The translations under genes and the position numbers were made by a program. From Hypomesus transpacificus (lineage: Eukaryota > Chordata > Actinopteri > Osmeriformes > Osmeridae), in assembly GCF_021917145.1 (NCBI RefSeq), contig NW_025813737.1, forward strand, positions 62,001 to 126,000: a stretch of 64,000 nt of DNA. The letters are read 5' to 3'. Within the stretch, counting starts at the first letter, position 1; each line of letters starts with the position of its first letter. Below, piece after piece: positions 52,225-63,731 of the stretch. The notes under the pieces were generated by a model. It was not told where the DNA came from, did not search any database, and saw nothing but the letters and a program-made list of their open reading frames with translations.

Positions 52225-55200
52225 TTCCAACATCCATTCCACCATCCAGAACCCAAGAACCAAGAACTAAAATCGTGCAGACGTGCATGACAATGGAGAA
52301 CCTCGCAGCAAAAATGGCTGTTTAAAAAGAGGCCAGTTTTTTGGGGGGGGAGGGGATGGTGGAAAGGTGACGGATTTCTGGACTAGCTAAGAGGCACAGC
52401 TTTCGATGGACAAGGTAAGAATGAAATTGTATATATATATAGTCGAATTTTGTGCTCCAAATTGATTTTTAAAAAAACTCCATAGTGTAGTTATTAAAGC
52501 ACTCTGGTCCCTATCAGCTAAGACCTGTTGGAAACCCAGTGCAGCGATTGGGGTGTCATATTTACTGAGACCCGTGATCTGTGACGCATTGGGAGCAGAT
52601 AGATCGGTGAAGTAAATAGACTGTATGTTTTGCTAAGAAATGGAACAGAATCAGTTACGGCCTGACCGACCAGAACTGAGATATTTGAAATATATCTGAG
52701 TTTGGTGGTAGTTAAATACCTAACCAAATGGAAAGATTATTGCTGATTTCTGTGGGAATGCCATTGCAGTAAAACAGAGTTGGATGAAATACTCCGCTGT
52801 GAAGTCGTGAACTAAACTCACAATGGATCCTGACCTGTAAATGTATATTGGTTGAAATTGACATAATAACTGATTGTTATTGCTGATGAATTGGGAATTG
52901 TAATCTACACATGGTAAAGGCGTTTGACATGCCATTAGAGAGTGGAGTTCTACATAAGTGCGTTTATTGTTGCTGAAATGTGTTTGTTTTGATAGATCTG
53001 GGTCTGGTGGTAGACACGTGCCTTACAAACATGTGTTATTAAATCCTAGCCAAACGAACAGGTTGAAAAGGCCTGGGCGACCAGGACTCAGATGTATGTG
53101 TGAACATAAGATAGGACTTTTCAGTGTACAATGCAGAATTTGGACTCTCGATTTTTAAGTTAAAGATAAATTAGACGTGCAGTTCTATCATCTACATTTG
53201 CTTAATTCAGATCCAGTTGTGAGATGGTGCAGGCTAATCACAGAAGCCACGTTTACTAACATATGGCGCCGGGGGTACCGGGAACAGCGTAGTAACCTAT
53301 TTTGCTAAATTCTGTAGAAAGCCATTGAGGTAAATGGGCCGTCCACAGTCGCTGTGAGAAGACTACAGGATTAAATGACTCCGTGCGCACGTAAAAGATA
53401 GTACTACATTAGTCGACGAGGACTAATTATATTAGTCGATGAGGACTAATTGTATAATTGTATAAACCGCGGACCTATTGTGTATATATAACCATGGTTA
53501 ATTGTTTTAAAAGTTGTACAGAGGAATTGTGAAATGCTTAGAAATATGGAAACCAAAATTCAATGGTGAAATTGAAGTTCCAATTGTTTAAGTTAAAGAG
53601 TAGTGAAGAGAATGTGGTAATTTTTGTTTCAAATGTGTCTAAAAGAAGGCTGACATGATTCTAGTGAATTTGCCAATCCGCTGTCTGTTGAACAAAGTCT
53701 TTTACAAATTGTTGGGATCTGAGAGGAAAAGATCCAAGCTGTGACTTTGTTAGCTAATGGCTAATGGTGAAAACATAGAGAAAGTGCATTTTGCCAGAGA
53801 TTTTGCTCTGTCCTGAGACCAAGGAGAGTCCAGGAAGTTGAATTTGCAACTATGGCAACAACATTTGTAGCTAACAAACTTGCATACAGACTCAACAGCG
53901 ATGGCGGCGGGTACAGGCTAGTAAAGGTATTGCAGCTTGACATTTGAGATCCAGATGAGTAACCACATGACGCATGCGCAGACTAATAAGAAATTGAGAG
54001 ATTGAAAATACGCAAATTTAGAGAAATAGATGAATTTGGAGCGAATTTACACATTAATTTGGTTACTTTTGAAATATATTAAGTGAAGAGTAGCCTATTT
54101 TGATACATTTGCTAACAAGGTTTTTGGTTGTTCGAGTACATTTTACATGAGTTTCAGAAATTCCGAGGAAAGGTGGGGGCTAAGAGTCCCGTTACGTTGA
54201 AGTTTTGCAAAGGTGATCCCAGAGGGTAATTCTGCATAATTATGTGAGTATTAATGCTGAGAGATGTGTCCGTTTGGAAGAATTCGAAGTTTGGTGGTTA
54301 ACAAATGCATGATAAACATTTGTTGTAATTCCTAGCCAAACAGGGAGGTTTTTTGAAGCCTTTCCGACCAGAACTTGTATTTAAAAGCGTCATATCTTTG
54401 ATGTGTTATGGTATTCAATAAGAATGCAGAAATTGAACCCCTGGTTTATAAATTGGTTCCAATACAATCGCAAGAGTTATAGAGCAAAATTAAGTGAATA
54501 GAAGGTAAACGCCAACCATCTGTGTTGTTCAAAGAGGGAAAAAAAAAGGTTTTTGCTTGTTCCAGAGTGCGCTGTTTGTTTGATTCGAGTTTGAAGCGGG
54601 CGCTGATGGATACAATGTGCTAGATTTGAGTCATTCAAGTAAAAACTAAAAGTAATTAAGTAAGAAGAGTGTTACATTAAACCATATAGGCTACAAACTA
54701 CAAAATATTCCAATTAAATATCTTAATTTGGAGTTTTTGGTCCGCATAAATTAGATTTGAAGAATTGTCCGTGCATAATGCATGTTGTGGGCGTAATGGC
54801 TGGTAAATATAGGAATATTCAAAGGAGTATTCTCTGTATGCTTTGATAAGACTTTTGAGAAGTTAAAGAATAAGGTTTTTGTTTTACGGGCTTATGGTAC
54901 TCATGTTAAATTGTGAATTTAAAGGTTTAAAAAGAAAAAGGGCGAATTTATATTTTCTTTTGTCTTAAGGACATTAAGACATGGTTGACGTGATTACGGA
55001 GCATAATACTGGCATGAGTGACTAAGGTCTGGGAGCAGTTTTAACTGTCCGAACATTGATTTGATGAAACAACATTATGATAACGATAGTTTAAAGCAAA
55101 TTAAAATGTGGCTCAGAGAATTAGTAGAAGGCTAATTTTGAAATCAAAGGCGAAATTAAGTCAATAATTGCAACCTTGTGTGTTATAGGGAACTTATGGG

Positions 55201-58200
55201 AAGTTTGCGTTTAGACAGGAAGGTTGTTTTTATTTGGCGAAGGAATGTTTTGTTTAAGGATTTGATTTAATTTGAAATTGTAACTTTAGTAGCTACATCT
55301 GATTATAATAACCACTTGCACATCAAATATCCATTGACATGGAATCAATTGGTGGCACTTTTCCAGTTGGGTTATTTTGAAGCTGTGTTTTCACAAATGT
55401 TTTATTTTGGTTTGAAGAAATGTATGTAAAACATTATGAGGAAATGATTTGAAAGTTACATAAAAGATTGGTTTAAGAGGTTCATGGAAGGTTATAAAAT
55501 GAAACAGGAGAACGTTTTGTGGTTGTGAAGAGATGATTGGTTTAAACACTTTGATGTTCTGAAAAGGGAACTATGCATATACTTTAGGTATATGGGAAAA
55601 CATTTAAAATCAAAATAGTAAAATGTAGGATTTTTAAGAGTTTTGATAAAGGTATTGGATGCAATTTAGTTATGAAATGAGAAAGAGAAAATAACTAAAA
55701 TGTATTTTTATTTTGAGTTTTATTGTAATTTGGCTTTAAGTTTGATTGCATGTTTTATCAGGAGCCTGACACAATGTTTTGGATAAACAGTTAGGCTGTG
55801 ATAAGGTTGTATTAATAAATGGTATTAGTGCATAAGGAGGGTTATAATAACCTTTGTTCTGAAATAATTTGGGAAGACTCATAAGTCTGATAAATTGTGG
55901 TTATGATGGTTTGTGCTAATTAGCTTGTTTTGGACTGCAGCCAAAGCAAGTTATGAAGTTCTACCTATCTGACCTTTATGGAAAATATATTTGAAAAAAG
56001 TTTTGTTAAACGCTACATTGGGAACATTATGTGGTCTATATTTTCATTTGAGAAACATACAGATTGAATTCTGGTTTGGGATAATGACAATGGTTTTATC
56101 ATATCTTTAACAAAAAGAGGTGTGATTTGGTTAAACAGAGAATTTAAAATGATATCGGTCTTAAACTTACCGGGTTTGAAAGAAAGAAAAGGTTTTTGGA
56201 GTGAAAGAAATTAGACTAACAGTTGATTTTGTTTAAAAGGGAACAAAGAAACAGATTTCTAGACATCAGTAATAGGAGTTGAATATCAAATGATGAGGTA
56301 TTGTCTTGTTATACATGTTTGTTCAACAATGGATAAATAAGAGTTTTGAATAACTTGTGTTGGTTCTACTAGAAGTAATCCAAATTCCTGATGAAGTGGA
56401 TCAAAAAGTTAACCGATTTTATACAAAATGCTAACTAGAAAAGAGATCTTCTGCTAAATTCTGTTCCAGGTGAAGCAGTAAACCAAAGAGTGGATGAGTC
56501 AAACCAGGAGGTTGGGTATTGATTAAAGTTATCAAAAAGAAATAACTGGTCCAGCCCAGGTGGGAGGGACCGTATCAGGTACTACTCACCACACCCACTG
56601 CAGTCAAAATAGCAGAGAGGACGTCTTGGATGCATTTGTCACATTGTAAGGAAGGGACATTGATACAGGGACAGATTAGTTACTCACCACAGTCTTGAGG
56701 CACAAGTCTGACTACAAAGGGGAGTCATTCTCTTAAAGAACGGCGCGTCTCAAACTCAGTGAAGAAATCAACGGCCAACAGAGACATAGGGTGTAGGCTA
56801 AAAAGATAGGAGACAGTAAGCAGGGAAAGGTAGAAAGGATGGGTGACCTATTTCCTCATCCGTAGTATTGTGACCTTCGTGGTACCATATGTAGCTTACT
56901 GTTGCTAATATTCATAATAGTCTTCCCTATACTATGGTTTGAAAAGGTGATTGCTCCTGTATGATGCCACTAGTGGAAACAATAAGACAGATAAAGACAA
57001 CACCGCTGAGACGAGCAAAACGAACTAGTATTAAGAACTGGATTTAATGACTGAAAATTAGTGGTTGGAATGGATAATGTTTACTTTGCTGTTCCCTATG
57101 GTTAAAAGATGCAATCTTTTAACCTCAGTGACTATCTACAAGGAAAGATGGCGATTGTGAAAAATGTGTTTGGTCTACTAAAAGTTCATACTGATAACAT
57201 AGATTTTATTTTTCTGGGAATGCTAAAGCAGATGTGGCAGCAAAAGAGGCAGCCATACAGGTGTCTTAACATTAGGAAAGGTATAATGTGGATGAGACTG
57301 TCTTGAGAGAAATGCAAGGAGTGTCACAAATGATGGGTTGTGTAAATTCACAGGAGGAACTTATGTTACTGAAGAATCTATTTCGTTATGCTATAATATT
57401 GAGCCATGAGATTGATCATGTCTCAACAGGAGGGAATGATAACGAAAGAGTGTTCACAGTATATGGATTTGCAAACTATTCAAGGAAACTTTAAGACAAA
57501 ACTTTTTTAGCATACTTTGAGAGAGAACAAGATATGCATGAACTTTATTGAGCTAAAGAAATGTAAAGATTCAGGAATGGACCAACGACGAGTCAGTTGC
57601 CTTCAACTGACCTCTGTGAGAATGTAATTTTAATTACTGTGTAGTCTACTTTGTTCTGAAATTCGCAGACAGGAGAGAGATGCTGTCTCAATCCAGTGAG
57701 AGGTCCCTGACCTAAGGAGACTGGATTGTGGTGACGGATTTGACACGTTAAGTCCTGGAAAATGACCCAAGGTGAACAGGGTCATTCCTGGCTAGTTTCA
57801 GAGAGGAAATGGCATGGTACACGTGAGTCAAGCGTGCACTTTGTTTGATGATGGCAAAATAAGGAAAACAGTGCGTTGAGGTTGCCGTTTTGATCAACTA
57901 GACTACATTTTCTATGAGAAGATTACACAATCACCATGCACACAATCATGGCATCAGTTTCAGGAAATTGGACTTTGAGAAACAAGGGGAATTGTCTTGA
58001 GAATGATGTTCCGTTTTGGATGTTGAAATATGTAGGAACTACATGGTGCTATGACTACAGATATGATTTAACTGTTTAATTGATAACAATGCAAATGTTA
58101 AACAGATTCAGAAGTGTTGTTTTAATCTTGAGATACGTAAGAAACTTTTCTGTGGAATAAAATTTAGGTACAAACACTCCTATCATGATACGTTCTACCA

Positions 58201-59172
58201 GTTATGTAAAGATGTCCAGTTGATATGTTATGTTCCAGGGCAGAAGTTTGAATGTTTTGAGAACAGTTATTGACTGTCGGAAGAGGAGATAACAATACTG
58301 TGACCATGATACTACAATACTTCATTTATATGACTTGATTAAGTATTATTTGGGAGTTGCATTAAAGCTTGATGTTTTGCTTTTGAGAAACTTGGTTGCA
58401 TCACAGAAAGTTGATATTAATTTGAAAACAGAAATTGAGAACATGTAAGGAGATTTCAGGAGATGTGCAAAAGTGATCTTTTATCATGAAGAGGTTGTAA
58501 AAGAGTTAGCAGGAGGCTGGAGAGAAATGTCTGTTGATTTAGAGTCCTGACTGCGCTGTAGGAGATCACCTTCGGGGGAGGGTGAGCTTCTTTTGCCATC
58601 TATAAAATGGAGATAAGTTGTGGGAGAGTGCATTTGGAGACAGAATCTGGGGTGACTTAAGGGTTAAACAGGTTTTTGTTTGGTTAACTGAGGTTTATGA
58701 CTCCCTGACTTGGACAGAAATGCTTATCACCTAACCTGGAGAGGAAGAGCACAATCAGGGCCTGTCTTAGAAAAACCTGACTGACAGTCTACTGAATGTT
58801 TGATGGTTTTAGAGATGACCAGGTAGACAACAAGTAGGCATGTTCTTATATCCTGATAATTTCTGTATTGAATTCTTTGTTGCAATCTTTGTTTCTATTT
58901 GATTTTGTGTGAAGGAGATCTGAGATGAGGTCCAACTCATCAGACGTCAAATGACCATTCTGCTAAGTGATGACGGGTTTTACCCAATACCATGGGCTAC
59001 CGTCATGTCCAAGCATTCACACTGCTAGACTATAATGCTGTGTAGTCTTATTGAATATTACACATTTTTTATTTTATGAATTATTTTTATTTTATGTATT
59101 TTTGATTTTATTGACTGTGTGTAGGCGTGGCTTTGGAATGACACATTTTATTCAGGATAAACAGGAGGGATA
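52225..59172 (+). other. decayed internal region of the endogenous retrovirus
   Basis: AT-rich, with no long open frame. The first 2.2 kb holds imperfect repeats of a roughly 100-bp motif (near 52,650-52,735, 52,990-53,095 and 54,285-54,385) and a doubled GACGAGGACTAATT-like motif near 53,410-53,455. The only recognisable coding remnant is the integrase tail. Confidence 0.7.
56555..56650 (+). pseudogene. remnant of retroviral integrase C-terminal tail
   Basis: A short stretch resembles the [16 protein letters not shown]-type tail of gamma/epsilon-retrovirus integrases. This gives the class and orientation of the fossil. Confidence 0.75.
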
Positions 59173-59712
59173 TGTTGGAGAAATTGAAGATGTAACACAT
59201 TTATCCTGTATAAGAATGATTCTGTGTTCAGCATTCCTTGTGTGTAGAGAGAAGCCTACCCCCAAATCTGGACTTTGGGTAACATGAGGCATACGTAAAC
59301 AAGGTGACCTGGGCTGACCACTCTCTCTTACTGGAGAGGCCATAAAAGATGTCTGGCCTTATCTGTGTTGGGTGAATCATGTGGTCAAGCTTACAGGGGT
59401 CAAAAGGCACACACACGCACACACTCAAGCACGCACACACTCAAACACGCACGCACACACGCGCGCGCCAGGTCTATGCAAGGAGCCAATGAAGAAGAGC
59501 AATGGAACATTTGCATGCCTTTGTCTTAACCAATGACTGTAAAGGGCGGTTCTGCTTAAATAGCTAGCTAGCGCAACATGCTAGCGGACAAACTTGTAGC
59601 ACAATGGGGTGTGATGTTTTGTCTCCTTGTGGGCCGGCCACAAGCAATAAAGCTTTCTTAAACTTGTTCACCGACTGACTGTGCAATGCTTGATAGATTA
59701 ATACTTCTGACA
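59173..59712 (+). repeat. 3' LTR of endogenous retrovirus
   Basis: 540 bp, almost identical to the 5' LTR. A short purine-rich AGGAGGGA precedes it, a weak polypurine tract. Confidence 0.92.
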
Positions 59713-59717
59713 CTTGG

Positions 59718-59736
59718 ACCGCTAGGCCACGCTACC
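59718..59736 (-). pseudogene. tRNA-Leu(AAG) 5' part, split by endogenous retrovirus
   Basis: Remaining 19 bases (acceptor strand and start of the D arm). With the part ending at 51,664 it totals 82 bases. Confidence 0.9.
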
Positions 59737-59865
59737 CCGTTGTCAACTGTTGGCCAGCTGAGCTCGAACCGAAGCTGATCGATCGTCCAGGAGCTCACGT
59801 GACTATATCTAATGCCCGCAAGCAGTGGAATGACACCAGATAAAACACATTTTTCTCAAGGTTCT

Positions 59866-59936
59866 GCATTGGCCGGGAAACGAACCCAGGTCAACTGCTT
59901 GGAAGGCAGCTATGCTTGCCACTATACCACCAATGC
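59866..59936 (-). tRNA. tRNA-Gly-TCC: tRNA-Gly(TCC), degenerate T loop
   Basis: T loop reads TTCGTTT, losing A58, with a U-G wobble in the T stem. The B box is damaged. Confidence 0.72.
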
Positions 59937-60256
59937 CCACGACATCCTCCATGATCGCACAGCTTTTCGAGCCACGGTTCGATTTTTCACACCACCTACT
60001 GACGTCCAACTAGTAAGAGATTGCCATAAACCTGGTTTATACTTCTGTCGAGTTTGGAACACTTGGCCTAATCCGGATGTGCTCGACCGTCACAAGAGAC
60101 GAAATGCCTCTCACACTTTGTATTGTCTGGTGATGGAGCCACTATACCTACGATGCCCCAAGAAAGCATCAACGACAACATGTCGAGCCATAATTCAACT
60201 TTAAAACCCACTTACTGACTTGAAAGCAACAAGACGGCGTTAGCACCCTACAAAAG

Positions 60257-60338
60257 TGGCAGCGGTGGGATTCGAACCCACGCCTCCGGAGAGACTGGAG
60301 CCTTAATCCAGCGCCTTCGACCGCTCGGCCACGCTACC
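60257..60338 (-). tRNA. tRNA-Leu-AAG: tRNA-Leu(AAG)
   Basis: Well paired with one D-loop change. Confidence 0.94.
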
Positions 60339-60649
60339 CCGTTGTCAGCTGTTGGCCACCCGAGCTTCTCCCAAAACTGATCGATACTGAACTAGTAACA
60401 GATTGCCCTAAACCTGGTTTATACTTCTGTCGAGTTTGGAACACTTGGCCTACTCCGGATGTGTTCGACCATCACAAGAGACGAAATGCCTCTTCACGGT
60501 TTGTATTGTCTGGTGATGGAGCCACTATACCTACGATGCCCCAAGAAAGCATCAACGACAACACAACACAACACGTCGAGCCACAGTTCACCTTTCAAAC
60601 CCACTTACTGACGTGAAAGCAACGAGACGCCGTTAGCACCCTACAAAAC

Positions 60650-60731
60650 TGGCAGCGGTGGGATTCGAACCCACGCCTCCGGAGAGACTGGAGCCTAAAT
60701 CCAGCACCTTGGACCGCTCGGCCACGCTACC
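60650..60731 (-). tRNA. tRNA-Leu-TAG: tRNA-Leu(TAG)
   Basis: Canonical TAG gene. Confidence 0.96.
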
Positions 60732-60859
60732 CCATTGTCAACTGTTGGCCAGCCGAGCTCCAACCGAAGCTGATCGATCGTCCAGGAGCTCACGTGACTA
60801 GTCTAATGCCCGCAAGCAGTGGAATGACACCAGATAAAACACATCTTTCTCAAGGTTAT

Positions 60860-60930
60860 GCATTGGCCGGGAATCGAACCCGGGTCAACTGCTTGGAAGG
60901 CAGCTATGCTTGCCACTATACCACCAATGC
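60860..60930 (-). tRNA. tRNA-Gly-TCC: tRNA-Gly(TCC)
   Basis: Canonical gene. Its upstream flank is the uninterrupted counterpart of the right flank of the second Dada-like insertion. Confidence 0.97.
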
Positions 60931-61250
60931 CCACAACATCCTCCATGATCGCACAGTATTTCGAGCCACGGTTCGATTTTTCACACCACCTACTGACGTC
61001 CAACTAGTAAGAGATTGCCATAAACCTGGTTTATACTTCTGTCGAGTTTGGAACACTTGGCCTAATCCGGATGTGCTCGACCGTCACAAGAGACGAAATG
61101 CCTCTCACACTTTGTATTGTCTGGTGATGGAGCCACTATACCTACGATGCCCCAAGAAAGCATCAACGACAACATGTCGAGCCATAATTCAACTTTCAAA
61201 CCCACTTACTGACTTGAAAGCAACGAGACGGCATTATCACCCTACAAAAA

Positions 61251-61332
61251 TGGCAGCAGTCGGATTCTAACCCACGCCTCCGGAGAGACTGGAGCCTAAA
61301 TCCAGCGCCTTGGACGGCTCGGCCACGCTACC
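61251..61332 (-). tRNA. tRNA-Leu-TAG: tRNA-Leu(TAG), degenerate
   Basis: Same defects as at 14,108. Confidence 0.7.
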
Positions 61333-61644
61333 CCCGTTGTCAGCTGTTGGCCACCCGAGCTTCTCCCAAAACTGATCGATACTGAACTAGTAACAGATTG
61401 CCCTAAACCTGGTTTATACTTCTGTCGAGTTTGGAACACTTGGCCTACTCCGGATGTGTTCGACCGTCACAAGAGACGAAATGCCTCTTCACGGTTTGTA
61501 TTGTCTGGTGATGGAGCCACTATACCTACGATGCCCCAAGAAAGCATCAACGACAACACAACACAACACGTCGAGCCACAGTTCACCTTTCAAACCCACT
61601 TACTCACGTGAAAGCAATGAGACGCCGTTAGCACCCTACAAAAG

Positions 61645-61726
61645 TGGCAGCGGTGGGATTCGAACCCACGCCTCCGGAGAGACTGGAGCCTTAATCCAGC
61701 GCCTTGGACCGCTCGGCCACGCTACC
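61645..61726 (-). tRNA. tRNA-Leu-AAG: tRNA-Leu(AAG)
   Basis: Canonical gene. Confidence 0.97.
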
Positions 61727-61855
61727 CCGTTGTCAACTGTTGGCCAGCCGAGCTCGAACCGAAGCTGATCGATCGTCCAGGAGCTCACGTGACTATATCT
61801 AATGCCCGCAAGCAGTGGAATGACACCAGATAAAACACATTTTTCTCAAGGTTCT

Positions 61856-61926
61856 GCATTGGCCGGGAATCGAACCCGGGTCAACTGCTTGGAAGGCAGC
61901 TATGCTTGCCACTATACCACCAATGC
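61856..61926 (-). tRNA. tRNA-Gly-TCC: tRNA-Gly(TCC)
   Basis: Canonical gene. Its downstream flank is the uninterrupted counterpart of the left flank of the first Dada-like insertion. Confidence 0.97.
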
Positions 61927-62246
61927 CCACGACATCCTCCATGATCGCACAGCTTTTCGAGCCACGGTTCGATTTTTCACACCACCTACTGACGTCCAAC
62001 TAGTAAGAGATTGCCAAAAACCTGGTTTATACTTCTGTCGAGTTTGGAACACTTGGCCTAATCCGGATGTGCTCGACCGTCACAAGAGACGAAATGCCCC
62101 TCACACTTTGTATTGTCTGGTGATGGAACCACTATACCTACGATGCCCCAAGAAAGCATCAACGACAACATGTCGAGCCACAGTTCACCTTTCAAACCCA
62201 CTTACTGACTTGAAAGCAACGAGACGGCGTTAGCACCCTACAAAAC

Positions 62247-62328
62247 TGGCAGGGGTGGGATTTGAACCCACGCCTCCGGAGAGACTGGAGCCTAAATCCA
62301 GCGCCTTGGACGGCTCGGCCACGCTACC
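62247..62328 (-). tRNA. tRNA-Leu-TAG: tRNA-Leu(TAG), acceptor mismatch
   Basis: Same form as at 1,784. Confidence 0.83.
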
Positions 62329-62456
62329 CCGTTGTCAACTGTTGGCCAGCCGAGCTCCAACCGAAGCTGATCGATCGTCCAGGAGCTCACGTGACTAGTC
62401 TAATGCCCGCAAGCAGTGGAATGACACCAGATAAAACACATGTTTCTCAAGGTTCT

Positions 62457-62527
62457 GCATTGGCCGGGAATCGAACCCGGGTCAACTGCTTGGAAGGCAG
62501 CTATGCTTGCCACTATACCACCAATGC
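62457..62527 (-). tRNA. tRNA-Gly-TCC: tRNA-Gly(TCC)
   Basis: Canonical gene. Confidence 0.97.
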
Positions 62528-62848
62528 CCACGACATCCTCCATGATCGCACAGCTTTTCGAGCCACGGTTCGATTTTTCACACCACCTACTGACGTCCAA
62601 CTAGTAAGAGATTGCCAAAAACCTGGTTTATACTTCTGTCGAGTTTGGAACACTTGGCCTAATCCGGATGTGCTCGACCGTCACAAGAGACGAAATGCCT
62701 CTCACACTTTGTATTGTCTGGTGATGGAACCACTATACCTTCGATGCCCCAAGAAAGCATAAACGACAACATGTCGAGCCATAATTCAACTTTAAAAACC
62801 CACTTACTGACTTGAAAGCAACGAGACGGCGTTAGCACCCTACAAAAG

Positions 62849-62930
62849 TGGCAGCGGTGGTATTCGAACCCACGCCTCTGGAGAGACTGGAGCCTTAATC
62901 CAGCGCCTTGGACAGCTCGGCCACGCTACC
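62849..62930 (-). tRNA. tRNA-Leu-AAG: tRNA-Leu(AAG), variant
   Basis: G18 is T and the inner T-stem pair is G-A. Confidence 0.82.
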
Positions 62931-63059
62931 CCGTTGTCAGCTGTTGGCCAGCCGAGCTCAAACCGAAGCTGATCGATCGTCCAGGAGCTCACGTGACTAT
63001 ATCTAATGCCCGCAAGCAGTGGAATGACACCAGATAAAACACATCTTTCTCAAGGTTCT

Positions 63060-63130
63060 GCATTGGCCGGGAATCGAACCCGGGTCAACTGCTTGGAAGG
63101 CAGCTATGCTTGCCACTATACCACCAATGC
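63060..63130 (-). tRNA. tRNA-Gly-TCC: tRNA-Gly(TCC)
   Basis: Canonical gene. Confidence 0.97.
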
Positions 63131-63450
63131 CCACAACATCCTCCATGATCGCACAGCTTTTCGAGCCACGGTTCGATTTTTCACACCACCTACTGACGTC
63201 CAACTAGTAAGAGTTTGCCATAAACCTGGTTTATACTTCTGTCGAGTTTGGAACACTTGGCCTAATCCGGATGTGCTCGACCGTCACAAGAGACGAAATG
63301 CCTCTCACACTTTGTATTGTCTGGTGATGGAGCCACTATACCTACGATGCCCCAAGAAAGCATCAACGACAACATGTCGAGCCACAGTTCACCTTTCAAA
63401 CCCACTTACTGACTTGAAAGCAACGAGACGGCGTTAGCACCCTACAAAAC

Positions 63451-63532
63451 TGGCAGGGGTGGGATTTGAACCCACGCCTCCGGAGAGACTGGAGCCTAAA
63501 TCCAGCGCCTTGGACGGCTCGGCCACGCTACC
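63451..63532 (-). tRNA. tRNA-Leu-TAG: tRNA-Leu(TAG), acceptor mismatch
   Basis: Same form as at 1,784. Confidence 0.83.
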
Positions 63533-63660
63533 CCGTTGTCAACTGTTGGCCAGCCGAGCTCCAACCGAAGCTGATCGATCGTCCAGGAGCTCACGTGACT
63601 AGTCTAATGCCCGCAAGCAGTGGAATGACACCAGATAAAACACATGTTTCTCAAGGTTCT

Positions 63661-63731
63661 GCATTGGCCGGGAATCGAACCCGGGTCAACTGCTTGGAAG
63701 GCAGCTATGCTTGCCACTATACCACCAATGC
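63661..63731 (-). tRNA. tRNA-Gly-TCC: tRNA-Gly(TCC)
   Basis: Canonical gene. Confidence 0.97.

Larger units (their letters stand above)
51665..59712 (+). mobile_element. class I endogenous retrovirus, fossil (8,048 bp)
   Basis: Bounded by two 540-bp LTRs beginning TGTTGG and ending TGACA, with a 5-bp target duplication CTTGG inside a tRNA-Leu gene. A primer-binding site follows the 5' LTR. A stretch resembling the C-terminal tail of a gamma/epsilon-type integrase lies about 4.3 kb into the internal region. About 2.5 kb follows it, where an envelope gene would lie. The interior is broken many times over. The LTRs differ at about four sites by eye, so this insertion is young although the sequence it carries looks old. 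Confidence 0.85.

Noticed and set aside
57109-57494. Two short open frames of 65-68 residues in the retrovirus interior
   Set aside because: No recognisable retroviral or host motif; lengths are expected by chance in AT-rich decayed DNA.
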